In this document: positions 56,501-63,513 of the stretch, one piece after another
Layout of the letters: each line of letters begins with the position of its first letter
Position numbering within the stretch: the first letter of the stretch is position 1
Assembly: GCF_027579695.1 (NCBI RefSeq)
Contig: NC_083589.1
Location: 31,106,835-31,170,834, forward strand
DNA from: Neoarius graeffei
Taxonomy: Eukaryota; Chordata; Actinopteri; Siluriformes; Ariidae
Direction: 5' to 3'
Length of the DNA: 64,000 nt
Notes under the pieces: model-generated
Told to the model about the DNA's origin: nothing
The model's input: only the letters and a program-made list of their open reading frames with translations
Databases searched by the model: none
Program-made: the position numbers and the translations under genes

Positions 56501-58690
56501 ATACTGAGTACTCCGCCATTACTGCTCGGCTCAGGCAATTACTAAAACTCAGGACGGGACATCACCGGTTTTAGCAACAACCGCTGGGAGGTCACTGCCT
56601 GAGCGATAATATGTCCTGTTCCATTCCGGGTTTTAGCAACAACCCTCGGCTCACGCTCCGGGAGAACTGGTGCAACTGAACTTAACTTTCCTTTTCTTGT
56701 AGTTTTCTTTTCCTTTAATTATTGCTACTGTACCCTCTTTCAATACGGGCTTATAGCCAACGTTCCTCAAAAGATCAGAGGTTTCGTACGAGTCTTCAGT
56801 AAAATGTGCAGAGCAGAGGAGAGACCACTTCATAGGCGCCCAATGTGCCCGTGAACAACTCGCAAAACGCGTCCAAATCTTTGAAGTTTGAACATTCTTG
56901 GGTCATGAATTCAGCGTAAATCCACCTTCTGTCATGTTGCTACACCCGCCAGCAACACATCTACGTGGCATGGCGATAAATTAGCTCAAAATGGAGGATC
57001 GGAGTTACAGTCAGCTCTGTGTTTTAGTATAGCGGAAATGGCGATGAGACCGATTGACTTCCTGCTGTGACGTCACAGATGTCAAGGTCATTCACTCAGA
57101 CCGCTACCTATATGAATCGTAAAAATTACAATATTAGATTTATTGTTAACGCTTAAAACTATTCCTGTGCCATTCTTGAGGTCTCAAGCCATTTATAAAC
57201 AAAAAGTGAGGCCATGGTTCTGCATATCTTCTTTAAGGTAGATACATGGGGAAACTTTTTGGCCAATGGTGCTGGGGACGGCCAACCAGGTGAGACCCAG
57301 GGCAACTAATTAGGCAACAGACAATTGGCAACAACCAATCAGATAAGAGCAAATCTATTGCCAGGGAGAGACGCAGCAAAGATGGACACTCAAACATTTG
57401 CTGTTGTCACCAAAAAAAAAAAAAATCAATCATGAGTTTTACCTTGACGCAAGAGAGCTAACGTTCTCCCTACATAGCTAGCAATAACGTTCAGTTCATT
57501 ATTTTCGCAAAAACCACTGCTAGTTAGCTAAATCCCATTCAGTCTCTATGGAGCGGTGGTTAGCTAACAGCGGTTTACATTTAGCTGAAAAAATAAATGT
57601 CTTAATTCCAACCTGAGCACATAAAAATAGACATCTGTTGGTTTTCTTAGCATTTGATGAAGAAAATTCACCACTTTGGGTTTACTTACATAAACAGATG
57701 TAAGTTGTCTCTGTTTTTCCTTCACTCCATTGCTGGAGACGCCGCCATCTTTGTTGAGAATTTCAGAAGCTCTCAGGTGGTCATGTGATTTGCTGCTAGT
57801 GCTCTGATTGGATGATCTTAAGTTGCCCAAAATGATCAAAATCGTTCAGATAGAAATTATGTTGGCGGCACGGTGGTGTAGTGGTTAGCGCTGTCGCCCC
57901 ACAGCAAGAAGGTTCGGGTTCGAGCCCCGTGGCCGGCGAGGGCCTTTCTGTGCGGAGTTTGCATGTTCTCCCCGTGTCCGCGTGGGTTTCCTCCGGGTGC
58001 TCCGGTTTCCCCCACAGTCCAAAGACATGCAGGTTAGGTTAACTGGTGACTCTAAATTGACCGTAGGTGTGAATGTGAGTGTGAATGGTTGTCTGTGTCA
58101 GCCCTGTGATGACCTGGCGACTTGTCCAGGGTGTACCCCGCCTTTCGCCCGTAGTCAGCTGGGATAGGCTCCAGCTTGCCTGCGACCCTGTAGAACAGGA
58201 TAAAGCGGCTAGAGATGATGAGATGAGATGAGAAATTATGTTGCTCAATCTGAGTGGGAAAGTGTCGAGGTGCACTTGCCCGGCAACATTGCCCAAAAAG
58301 TTGCCCCGTGTATCATCACCTTCAGATGCATGATTTCATTGTACTGTTTGCATCTTATTTTAATGGCATTCATGTAAATAACCTGAGATGCTGGAATTGT
58401 TCTCGTGATGATGAAACAACACTAACTCCAAGACCCAGACCAGCAGCCTGTGTGTGTTGGAAATGATCAGCTGTTCCTGTGGTGGAAAAGAATGAACAGA
58501 TTTCAAATTAAGAACTAGCACTTACTTTGTTGCTGGAATGTCGCGAAGAGCAAACTGCTGTCTAATTTCTGTCTACTGTCCAATTGGAGAAATCATAATC
58601 AATTTGTGTTTGTTCAGATCTCGGACGTGGCAGATGATGAAGCGGTGAGAATATTCCTGGAATTTGAACGGGTTGAGTCGGCCATTAAAG
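19582..58690 (+). CDS. rbm17: rbm17: splicing factor 45 (SPF45), spliced, 3' end outside window
   Basis: SPF45 is a U2-associated spliceosomal protein acting at 3' splice site choice. It binds ULM peptides of SF1, U2AF65 and SF3B1 through its UHM. Coding exons by splice sites and homology: 19582-19704, 26219-26335, 32019-32185, 32317-32426, 36273-36323, 41669-41795, 47576-47727, optional 47911-47967, 51662-51732, 51854-51952 and 58618-58690. All phases join without a stop: 1147 nt, 382 codons, or 363 without the optional exon. Order: conserved N-terminus (MSLYDDLG), [15 protein letters not shown], an Arg/Glu-rich helix, acidic linker, PPPVYED, G-patch ([26 protein letters not shown]), then the UHM ([20 protein letters not shown] ... 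[19 protein letters not shown]). The final roughly 34 residues, including the RxF motif, are not found before 64000. Family length is about 400 residues. Confidence 0.96.
20394..21096. mobile_element. Harbinger-like MITE, copy 1
   Basis: Ends GGCCCTGTTTACATTA and TAATGTAAACTTGGCC, flanked by TCA (20391-20393, 21097-21099) within CTCAG. Interior matches 34657-35347 and 46262-46963. A 3-bp TNA duplication is characteristic of PIF/Harbinger. Confidence 0.85.
22662..23199. mobile_element. MITE with CCCCTTTTCCACC termini, second copy
   Basis: 538 bp, opposite in orientation to 6191-6725, with inverted ends CCCCTTTTCCACCAAA and TTTGGTGGAAATGGGG. It interrupts the hAT transposase frame. Contains TTG/CTG/CTT triplet runs at 22943-22987. 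Confidence 0.85.
23653..25064. mobile_element. TA-flanked transposon with CCGTAAAATACC ends
   Basis: 1412 bp with inverted termini CCGTAAAATACCAAATAATA and its inverse, flanked by TA at 23651-23652 and 25065-25066. The hAT reading frame closes exactly when it is removed (ATG AAC ATA | ATC AGA ACT). Subterminal repeats on 'gccgagttcc/gccgggtctt' occur at both ends. No transposase recognised; a Tc1/mariner-type non-autonomous element is the best guess. Confidence 0.85.
26219..26335 (+). CDS. rbm17: rbm17 exon 3
   Basis: Acceptor ttttgcag|acg and donor taaag|gtgagg. 39 codons, [19 protein letters not shown] ... [11 protein letters not shown], with a conserved short linear region after the N-terminal helix. 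Phase 0 at both ends. Confidence 0.95.
26800..28405 (-). mobile_element. Tc1-like element 1, structurally intact
   Basis: 1606 bp with inverted ends CAGTGGGGCAAAAAAGTATT and its inverse, TA at 26798-26799 and 28406-28407. It encodes a full-length transposase. Its ends are almost identical to each other, suggesting recent insertion. Confidence 0.95.
27017..28039 (-). CDS. Tc1 transposase, full-length open frame
   Basis: 340 residues, the normal length for Tc1/Sleeping Beauty transposases, which cut and paste at TA dinucleotides. N-terminal paired-like HTH pair ([20 protein letters not shown] ... [22 protein letters not shown] ... [11 protein letters not shown]), a GRPR-like linker ([10 protein letters not shown]), then the DDE domain. 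All three catalytic residues are present: D153 (WSDETK), D244 ([10 protein letters not shown]) and E279 ([10 protein letters not shown]), with D-E spacing 34. The glycine-rich [14 protein letters not shown] box is intact. No stop or frameshift seen. Whether it is active or expressed is unknown. Confidence 0.95.
   Translation of the reverse strand: MAKTKELSKDTRNQIVDLHQAGKTESAIGKQLGVKKSTVGAIIRKWKTYKTTDNLPRSGAPRKISPRGVKMITRTVSKNPRTTRGDLVNDLQRAGTKVTKATISNTLRRQGLKSCSARHVPLLKPVHVQAHLKFAREHLDDPEEDWENVIWSDETKIELFGKNSTCRVWRRKNAELHPKNTIPTVKHGGGNIMLWGCFSAKGPGRLIRVKERMNGAMYREILSENLLPSARALKMKRGWVFQHDNDPRHTARATKEWLRKKHFKVLEWPSQSPDLNPIENLWRELKVRVAQRQPQNITALEEICMEEWAKIPAAVCENLVKTYRKRLTSVIANKGYITKY
28926..29896 (+). 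pseudogene. Tc1-2 transposase, inactivated
   Basis: Recognisable HTH region ([31 protein letters not shown]), then [14 protein letters not shown] where the first catalytic Asp is Asn. A frameshift near 29410 is followed by [19 protein letters not shown], a stop after ESARGLRLG (about 29591), then [17 protein letters not shown] and [15 protein letters not shown]. Three separate defects rule out activity. Its family differs from the nested Tc1-1. Confidence 0.9.
30669..31760. mobile_element. CAGGGATG-terminus element A (palindromic, with GC-rich segment)
   Basis: Ends CAGGGATGTGATTT and AAATCACATCCCTG. TGTTTG occurs on both sides (30663-30668, 31761-31766), and the broken Tc1 frame (ESV|WDG) shows only one copy originally. 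Inside are a long palindrome (about 30790-31095), a short N-terminal ORF from 31068 ([25 protein letters not shown]), a GC-rich block at 31222-31420 and a GA microsatellite (31425-31515). Confidence 0.7.
30790..31095. repeat. Large palindrome
   Basis: Arms pair from 'gaaagatggcagcct' (30796) to its inverse-strand counterpart near 31065-31080, with axis near 30943 in 'cgtaattacgtcatttacgcaattacgtc'. Arms are around 140 bp with few mismatches. Confidence 0.85.
31975..32012 (+). repeat. rbm17: (TG)n tract at the rbm17 exon 4 acceptor
   Basis: About 18 TG dinucleotides end 6 bp before the acceptor AG (tgtgagatag|gac). They replace the usual polypyrimidine tract. Confidence 0.95.
32019..32185 (+). 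CDS. rbm17: rbm17 exon 4
   Basis: Starts GACTCTGCACCTGCTGGC; encodes [56 protein letters not shown]. Donor gagaa|gtacgc. 167 nt, so skipping shifts the frame. A second, stronger-looking acceptor (cttttcctcag|gcg) lies 28 nt inside; using it gives GCG ATG TCC TGA, a stop at the fourth codon. Confidence 0.93.
32186..32316 (+). other. rbm17: rbm17 intron 4 (131 bp, GT-rich)
   Basis: The donor gtacgc runs straight into about 23 GT dinucleotides (32190-32235). The acceptor is tcttttgcttctgtag. No transposon. Confidence 0.92.
32317..32426 (+). CDS. rbm17: rbm17 exon 5
   Basis: 110 nt encoding [36 protein letters not shown], a basic then acidic linker. Donor agagaa|gtgggt. It joins exon 4 in phase 2 and exon 6 in phase 1. 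Confidence 0.92.
32693..34536. mobile_element. CAGGGATG-terminus element B with 6-bp duplication
   Basis: Ends CAGGGATGAGAGTTTTC and ACTCTCATCCCTG; AAGAAC on both sides (32687-32692, 34537-34542). It contains a short N-terminal ORF from 33106 ([22 protein letters not shown]) and a 727-bp TTAA palindrome. hAT-like termini with a 6-bp duplication; superfamily uncertain. Confidence 0.8.
33511..34237. mobile_element. TTAA-flanked palindromic element, copy 1 (Kolobok-like)
   Basis: 727 bp, almost one continuous palindrome centred near 33875, ends AGGAACAGTCCACCGTA and inverse, TTAA at 33507-33510 and 34238-34241. Same family as 54799-55517. TTAA duplication occurs in Kolobok and piggyBac. Confidence 0.88.
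34657..35347. mobile_element. Harbinger-like MITE, copy 2
   Basis: Ends GGTGGGGTTTACATTAGACC and GGTCTAATGTAAACTTGGCC, flanked by TCA (34654-34656, 35348-35350) in CTCAG. Carries the 28-codon ORF at 34969-35055. Confidence 0.88.
34969..35055 (+). CDS. 28-codon hydrophobic micro-ORF inside a MITE
   Basis: [28 protein letters not shown], a short charged start then one hydrophobic stretch long enough to cross a membrane. The context aaggATGG is favourable. The identical nucleotide sequence is in the MITE at 46585-46671. Could be a captured host exon or part of an ancestral transposon gene. I do not recognise it. Confidence 0.3.
   Translation: MASLKTIITTQWAVFASVFAVFSYFYTL
36089..36120. repeat. 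(ATT)n microsatellite
   Basis: About ten ATT units; similar runs lie at 1868-1894, 2344-2377 and 60887-60906. Confidence 0.9.
36273..36323 (+). CDS. rbm17: rbm17 exon 6
   Basis: 51 nt encoding [16 protein letters not shown]. Acceptor ggcacacag|att, donor gact|gtaagt. The short exon after the acidic linker is conserved in the family. Confidence 0.92.
36503..36867 (-). mobile_element. V-SINE, full length
   Basis: Minus strand, tail 'gataatgagatgagat' to head GGCGGCACGG. GAGCATTTTTAT flanks it at 36491-36502 and 36868-36879, 12 bp. Confidence 0.93.
38753..39047 (+). pseudogene. ZBED-type hAT transposase, first exon only
   Basis: Within the frame from 38696 an acidic stretch ([21 protein letters not shown]) is followed by a BED zinc finger: [11 protein letters not shown], then [25 protein letters not shown], giving the Cx2C...H order. 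It ends at catgtg|gtaagt, a consensus donor near 39048. The DDE and dimerisation exons expected downstream are missing. The BED finger binds transposon ends in autonomous elements. Confidence 0.75.
39699..39780 (-). mobile_element. CR1-like LINE 3' tail
   Basis: (ATTAG)n then 'attcactttattcatcccac', the reverse of a fish CR1-type 3' end with its pentanucleotide tail. Confidence 0.5.
39998..40611. mobile_element. Palindromic MITE within AT/TG microsatellite
   Basis: Arms of about 175 bp: 'gagtgattccacgcttatgg' at 39999 and its inverse ending at 40611. It is bordered by (TA)n on the left (39965-39998) and TG then (TA)n on the right (40609-40677). Confidence 0.88.
41669..41795 (+). CDS. rbm17: rbm17 exon 7
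   Basis: 127 nt encoding [42 protein letters not shown]. Acceptor cttgtgtcag|cgt, donor atggg|gtcagt. The PPPVYED and SFLANMG segments are conserved. It is shorter before KAAIPPP than the mammalian protein. Confidence 0.94.
42411..42562 (+). pseudogene. THAP-domain fragment
   Basis: Frame [43 protein letters not shown] shows the first part of a THAP finger (C, FP, W). It starts after an ATG followed by a stop and ends before the second C and H. A remnant of a transposase from a family different from 5122-5352 and 56640-56970. Confidence 0.65.
43790..43954 (+). pseudogene. LINE ORF2 N-terminal fragment
   Basis: [35 protein letters not shown] is the kind of segment that precedes the endonuclease of fish CR1/L2 LINEs (SNARSLxNKxDEL). 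The endonuclease itself is absent. It lies inside a DNA transposon. Confidence 0.55.
43969..44253 (-). pseudogene. N-terminal fragment of transposon-associated YqaJ-type protein
   Basis: [20 protein letters not shown] ... [32 protein letters not shown]. The '[10 protein letters not shown]...sGfV' motif occurs at the start of fish proteins that carry SWIM and YqaJ domains and accompany ISL2EU transposons. That link is from memory of the family and needs a search. The catalytic region is absent. Confidence 0.4.
44786..45158 (+). mobile_element. V-SINE, full length
   Basis: Plus strand, tRNA-like head (cggtggtgtagtggttagcg; B box gggtttgagcc), V-domain, and tail gataatgagatgag. 12-bp duplication ATATACTAACCC at 44774-44785 and 45159-45170. 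Confidence 0.94.
46262..46963. mobile_element. Harbinger-like MITE, copy 3
   Basis: Ends GGTGGGGTTTACATTAGACC and GGTCTAATGTAAACTTGGCC, flanked by TAA (46259-46261, 46964-46966) in CTAAG. Contains the same 28-codon ORF at 46585-46671. Confidence 0.88.
47523..47568 (+). repeat. rbm17: (GT)n tract at the rbm17 exon 8 acceptor
   Basis: About 23 GT units, followed only by 'actgcag' before the exon. Confidence 0.95.
47576..47727 (+). CDS. rbm17: rbm17 exon 8 (G-patch)
   Basis: 152 nt encoding [50 protein letters not shown]. It contains the full G-patch with its conserved glycines; G-patch proteins engage DEAH-box helicases. Donor gaaaaga|gtgagc, phase 1. Confidence 0.96.
47911..47967 (+). CDS. 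rbm17: rbm17 candidate cassette exon 9 (57 nt)
   Basis: Acceptor tgtgttttctcag|ctgg is strong; donor gcagcag|gtttgg is weak. It encodes [19 protein letters not shown] in frame between exons 8 and 10. 57 nt is divisible by three, and exons 8 and 10 also join in frame without it. The shorter product fits the family length better. Could be an alternative exon or not an exon at all. Confidence 0.5.
48371..49099. mobile_element. Palindromic MITE (GGCCATTTGCAGG ends)
   Basis: About 729 bp. Arms 48371-48690 and 48800-49099 are inverse copies ('caacaagcccgtggtgggca', 'ttttacggccaatgatt'). It interrupts the Tc1-4 transposase start between GGGCCAAA and TTGTGATGG; the flanks suggest a TA duplication. 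Confidence 0.82.
49397..51258. mobile_element. hAT-like element with 8-bp duplication
   Basis: Ends CAGAGGTGGACAAAGTACCC and ATCCACCTCTG. Perfect GTACTAAC at 49389-49396 and 51259-51266. Subterminal 'tactc(a/g)agta' motifs. It contains a TTAA palindrome. No transposase seen. Confidence 0.92.
49502..50137. mobile_element. TTAA-flanked palindromic element, second family
   Basis: 636 bp, ends AGTGCCATTCCACCATTG and inverse, TTAA at 49498-49501 and 50138-50141, centre near 49830. End sequence shares TCCACC spacing with the AGGAACAGTCCACC family. Confidence 0.85.
51662..51732 (+). CDS. rbm17: rbm17 exon 10 (start of UHM)
   Basis: 71 nt encoding [23 protein letters not shown]. Acceptor ttcattgacag|ata, donor ttgcgg|gtgagt. 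Confidence 0.95.
51854..51952 (+). CDS. rbm17: rbm17 exon 11 (UHM)
   Basis: 99 nt, 33 codons: [33 protein letters not shown]. The acidic helix ([14 protein letters not shown]) is the UHM surface that binds ULM tryptophan peptides. Acceptor gtttgtag|aac, donor tttgag|gtgaga. Intron 10 before it is only 121 bp. Confidence 0.96.
52045..54355. repeat. Five-unit tandem array with internal splice-site motifs
   Basis: The 'attaaaatggc' landmark occurs at 52183, 52704, 53228, 53634 and 54039, giving spacings of 521, 524, 406 and 405 bp. The last three units share a deletion of about 117 bp joining 'gtgcgttc' to 'cactgagctc'. Each unit has ATGGC(C/T)G|GTGAGTG (changed to GATGAG in unit 4) and, about 85 bp on, cattacag|aggg. 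Confidence 0.92.
54799..55517. mobile_element. TTAA-flanked palindromic element, copy 2 (Kolobok-like)
   Basis: 719 bp, same family as 33511-34237 with the same ends, TTAA at 54795-54798 and 55518-55521. Arms pair almost completely around 55150. Confidence 0.9.
55761..57232. mobile_element. TTAA-flanked element with THAP remnant (Kolobok-like)
   Basis: 1472 bp, ends AGTAGATACACAGAACC and GGTTCTGCATATCTTCT, TTAA at 55757-55760 and 57233-57236. The minus-strand THAP domain at 56640-56970 supports Kolobok, whose transposases carry THAP fingers. Confidence 0.75.
56651..56970 (-). pseudogene. THAP domain of a Kolobok-like transposase
   Basis: Minus strand from 56970: [12 protein letters not shown] (first CxxxxC), GFTLNS, an in-frame stop at PK, W...RF, then [19 protein letters not shown] (third C and H) and [15 protein letters not shown] (AVPTI-like end). 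The complete C2CH arrangement is present but with a stop. The later basic [11 protein letters not shown] tail follows. The catalytic domain is missing. Confidence 0.75.
57865..58231 (+). mobile_element. V-SINE, full length
   Basis: Plus strand, head GCGGCACGGTGG to tail gatgatgagatgagatga. GAAATTATGTTG at 57853-57864 and 58232-58243, 12 bp. Confidence 0.94.
58618..58690 (+). CDS. rbm17: rbm17 exon 12 (UHM, last exon in window)
   Basis: 73 nt encoding [24 protein letters not shown]. Acceptor gtttgttcag|atc, donor attaaag|gtgagc, phase 1. The FLEFE segment is RNP1-like in the UHM fold. Confidence 0.96.
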
Positions 58691-58871
58691 GTGAGCATTT
58701 ATCGTTTCATGTTGTTGTGTCTATAGCTGGTAGAGTCCAGAATAGGTGCCTCGGGTCTCTTTCTTGCTATTTTCCTCGTCTCGGTTTTATTCCTTTTGTA
58801 ATAAGTTATATCGCATCCCCTGCAGACTCGGGTCCTCCTCACCCCAACCCTGGCAAAACAAACCAGGTCAC

Positions 58872-58963
58872 CAGTGTTGCCAGATACTGCTGACGTTTTC
58901 CAGCCCAAAATATGTTCAAAACCCGCCAAAATGCACTTTAAACCGCCCAATCTGGCAACACTG
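58872..58963. mobile_element. 92-bp MITE
   Basis: CAGTGTTGCCAGAT and ATCTGGCAACACTG are inverted ends. Flanks CAGGTCAC (58864-58871) and CAGGTCGC (58964-58971) look like an 8-bp duplication with one change, as for hAT. Confidence 0.85.
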
Positions 58964-59424
58964 CAGGTCGCTTCATTCATTCACTCGCTCAGACACGGAC
59001 TGTACTAGCTCACTCGTTATGATATTGTACTAGTGACCAGAAGGTTGTTAGTTCAAACCCCAAGTTAGTTTTGGACACTTAAACCCTCAAATGCCAAACT
59101 CTATACTTGGATTAGATTTTTTTTTTTTTTTTTTCTCACACACCTGACTTTTTGGGTAAAACGTTCTGCCAGGTGAATTAAAAAAAAATGTATATAAAAA
59201 GGTTTGTTTCAGTAAGCAGTGTGGGAAATAAGGCCGGACCGGCAGACACTTGATGGTAATTTTACCATTTGTCCATCTGTATTTCAAAAGCATTAAACCG
59301 GATGGCCCATGAAAAATTGTAAAGATATGGGTCTAATCTACTTCTAATTTTCTTCCAAATGTTACACCGGGCGAATACATTGTCATAACACAGCCTGTGA
59401 AACAGAAGCCTCTGTGGGTACGAC

Positions 59425-59885
59425 TTCAAAAATTCATAACTCTGCCACTGAAGGTTCTAGCCTTGCCAAAATTTACAGTCACATCCCTCTCCCTGAGACC
59501 TTTCGAACCAGCACAGGCACGACCCGCTATGACCTTGCCTCGGCCCGTTATTTGCCCCCAAAATCCCCACACGAGTGCTGCTCGCCGAAATCTTTAATAT
59601 GGCACGAGCCCTGGCTTGTGCCAGCCTTTAAAAATTCATGATTCAGCCACCGATGGGCCTAGTGCGGCCAAACTTTACAGGCACATCCCTCTCCCCAAGA
59701 CCTTTCGAGCAAGCCCAGGATCGGCCCGATCCAACGTTGGGAGCGATCGCGGATCATGGAAAGCTTTAGCACAAGCCCTAACTCCAGCTGCTTGTGTGTG
59801 GGGGGATTTAAAAATTCATAACTCGGCCACCGAAGGTCGTAGCCCCGCCAACATTTACAGGCACCTCCTTCACCCTGAGAGGCAC
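59425..59885. repeat. Diverged tandem repeat, three units
   Basis: 'aaaaattcata(a)ctc(t/g)gccac' at about 59427, 59629 and 59809, each followed by 'tttacag(g/t)cac(a/c)tcc'. Period about 180-200 bp. Confidence 0.75.
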
Positions 59886-62109
59886 ACTGTTGTCACTGTT
59901 GTTTTTATTGCATAATGCAGTTGAACTAGTGTTTTAGGGTTGACCGTATCTGATTGATCCGCTCAGTTGATTTAAGAGTTCGGTTTACATGAAACTTTGC
60001 AGTACAGTATTATATTAAGCGCCAAACTGCCAATCAATGATCATGATGATGTTCCCATTATGTGCATTTTTTTTTAAATTCATAATAAGAATGACAGTCA
60101 GTCATATGCTTTGTAGGATGTAGATTTATATTTTAATAGTTTTTATTTTCTTCTATTTTCTAAAGTTCTTGTCCAGCAGATTTTAGTCTAAATGCCAAAT
60201 GATATTCCCGTTTCTAGTTTAGAGTCATTTTAAAAGTCATTTTGTGACAAAGCTACTTGGAATCTCATCCTCAAAATTTTAACTCTATTATGTAAGAATA
60301 GTTGTTTTGTTAATTATTGAATTTCTTATAGACTTGGTATAAAAAAATAGTTATTGTTGACAGTATTTCACGAGTGTTATTATAGTACCTGTATATGAGG
60401 ACCAGTAAGTTGTAACCAACTGGAACATCCTTGGCCCCCCAGACTTTTTTCGAGACCTGGAACTGACCTGTGTGCACGATGGTTTTCTTGGGTAGAACTT
60501 GAAGCATATTTTTCTTGAATCTTCTGACATTTTCTTGTAAATTATATTCAATTTGTGGTGTAATTAGCAACTAATGCCTCGTGTAATTTGGCCTTTGAAG
60601 ATCACAAAAATGTGCCTGGAAATAGCTGAGAAGCCATCGCCAGGCATCTAAAGCCCTTCAGACCCCTGGCTGCATTGTTCTGGGCCTTTGGCCCGTCATT
60701 CGGACAGGCTGAAATTTGGACTGACGGACAGCGTTTCAGACTTATCTGTCCTATGACAATCTGCTTAAAATTCCTTATTTCCCACATTGCAAGGGGTACA
60801 GAAAATAGTCAAATCTGAAAATGTGCCCTCTAATTAGTTAGGGCTCGAGCACCGTTCGGTGTGAGACCCTATTGTTTTTCGAAGGATTATTATTATTATT
60901 ATTATTCTGCCGTGTTTGGCCTTATTTGAGGCATTTCCCATGCACGAAAAATCATGAAATTCGATACACACATCAGTCATTGTCACCGCTACTCAGCCAC
61001 AGACTTTTGGCCCCGGGCATGGCCCAGGGACTTCATAGCGCCCCTTTTTCCATTTCCCATTGAAATGAATGGGGAGAACTTTGGAATGATGATGTCATAA
61101 GGCCATTTGGAGTGAAATTACACATGGTCATTTTTAACATACTCCTCCTAGACGGTTCATCAAATTCATGTCAAACTTGGCAAACATGATGCCAAGATAT
61201 TGCTGAAGTTGATTTTGTAATATGTTGAAATATTATAACATATAATATGCCAAGATAATGCTGAATGTTGAACTTCATATCTTGTAATAAGATTCTGATT
61301 CTGATACTCTCTAGCCGTTATGGGCCTGTCTGGTATAGCGCCACCAACTGGCCAAGGAAAGAATAGGGTTTTGAATATGTGTGTTTTGACGCATGATGAA
61401 TTTTAACATGCTCCTCCTAGATGGTTCATGAGATTCATGTGAAATTTGTTATACGTGATGCCAAGATGTCGCTGATATTAAATTGCGAAGGGATTTTTGA
61501 TATCTGGTAATATGTTGAAATGGCCTTATGATTTTAATATCTTGCCACATAAACAGGAAACGTGTCAGAAAGCCACAGTGCATTGACTGTATGGTCGAAC
61601 ACTTCTTACTTCAATAGATATTATGATAACCTGACGCCCAATGGGCCTGCCTGTTATAGCGCCACCACCTGGCCAAGCAGGAAATGTGCCAGAAATTGGC
61701 AACTGATTGATCTGACACTTTACAAAATATTGTGTATTATGATTGTGATGATATTCACATGTGCAATTCAGATGCCTAGCACAGCGCCACCATCTGGCCA
61801 AGCAGGAAATGGGGGAAAATGTTCAATTCATTGATGGATTGATCTGAAACTTTGCAAAATATTCGATATCATGAGTCTGATGATATATAAAATTCTGTGC
61901 ACACTCATACACACAGTCATATGCATATTTATGCATACACACATACACTCTCACAAGTATGCACTCACATGCACACGCAACATCTATGAGCACACACACT
62001 CTCTCCCTCTGACACACACAATAATAGCGGCACTCCAGCGGAGCACCATACCTAAGAAAAAATGGTAAACCCATCGAGTCGATTTTTTGTGGTTTGTCTA
62101 TGTATGTGT

Positions 62110-62470
62110 ACCACCAGTCATACACACCGCCTAGTGTCCAGTGTTAGTAATTACCAGTCATACACACCGCCTAGTGGCCAGTGTTAGTAATTACCAGTCA
62201 TACACACCGCCTAGTGGCCAGTGTTAGTAATTACCAGTCATACACACCGCCTAGTGGCCAGCGTTAGTAATTACCAGTCATACACACCACCTAGTGGCCA
62301 GTGTTAGTAATTACCAGTCATACACACCGCCTAGTGGCCAGTGTTAGTAATTACCAGTCATACACACCGCCTAGTGGCCAGTGTTAGTAATTACCAGTCA
62401 TACACACCGCCTAGTGGCCAGTGTTAGTAATTACCAGCCATACACACCGCCTAGTGGCCAGTGCTAGCCA
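62110..62470. repeat. 40-bp tandem array (9 copies)
   Basis: Same unit as 785-982, with copies at 62121, 62161, ... 62441 exactly 40 bp apart and only single-base differences. Confidence 0.93.
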
Positions 62471-62725
62471 GTAAAGAAATAAAACAAAAGAGACTGGCTA
62501 GGATATAAGAAAATGCTACAATTCAGAAATAGATGGGAGCTCTGCTTTTAGGCAGTGCCTAAATCTATACATTAGTGACCTGCCATCATTGTGCATTTTG
62601 TTGCAGACATATGAAAACTCTGCATGTACACACACACACACTGCAGACACAGGAAAGCTAAGATGATTTAAGATTACCGCGTGAGATAGAGAAAAGGAGG
62701 AGACACATGTATAGTTTTGTACATA

Positions 62726-63385
62726 CAGGTATTTGTCGACTTATGACTGCGTTTGGTTACGACTGACCGGTCGTAAACCGATCTGGTTGTAAGTCGGCCT
62801 ATGTTAAATGAACGCAAGTATATTGTGATGTGTAATGATATGGTAATCATCTTAAAGTCTTATTTTAATCAACATTTTCTTATTTCATTATCTTAGCTCA
62901 TTATTTGGTTTAAGTCCATCACTGCATACTACACTGCGTACAGTACAATTCGTTTAATATGTGCAAAACAAAAAATACGAAATACAGCTGTGAAAAATAG
63001 AAGACATTTTAGTTTGAAACACACCAAAATACAAATGTAAAACATAGCAAAATACAAATATTTAGTCACCGCTGTCATCACTGGTGCTTGGCTGTGGGTC
63101 GTCTACGTCATCATCAGCTGTTGCAGCGCTCGGGCTGGCGGGAGCATTTGCTCGTTTCATAAACCAGGAGCTGGGGCGGAAACTGTATGACGGAGTGCGC
63201 GAGGGCGCGCGAGAGAGACTGCGCATGTGCCTGGAGCTGGGGTGGAAACTGTTGTACGCGGCGAGAGGCGCTGCCGGGAGCTGGGGCGGAAACTGTCATA
63301 CGCTCAGCTAGCTCAGCTGGGAAACACTTGCCAGTCATAACCAGACGGTCGTAAGTCGCATAGGGCATAAGTCGACGACTACCTG
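62726..63385. mobile_element. TA-flanked MITE, pogo/Tigger-like ends
   Basis: 660 bp, ends CAGGTATTTGTCGACTTATG and CATAAGTCGACGACTACCTG, TA at 62724-62725 and 63386-63387. The left copy near 1610 shows the empty site. Inside, 'ggagctggggcggaaactg' occurs three times (63168-63295). Confidence 0.85.
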
Positions 63386-63513
63386 TATATAAATGTACAT
63401 TTTCACACCACAGAAACACACACACACAGTCTTTGTCTGTCTATCTCTCATCCGTCAAGCAGTCATGGCATTTGCAACATGCACATCACCTTTGAACATT
63501 TGATGAATATGTG

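Larger units (their letters stand above)
51953..58617 (+). other. rbm17: rbm17 intron 11
   Basis: 6.7 kb. Tandem array 52045-54355, then 54360-54790 nothing recognised apart from T/A runs. TTAA elements at 54799-55517 and 55761-57232. 57240-57850 nothing recognised. SINE at 57865-58231. 58245-58617 nothing recognised. Confidence 0.9.
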
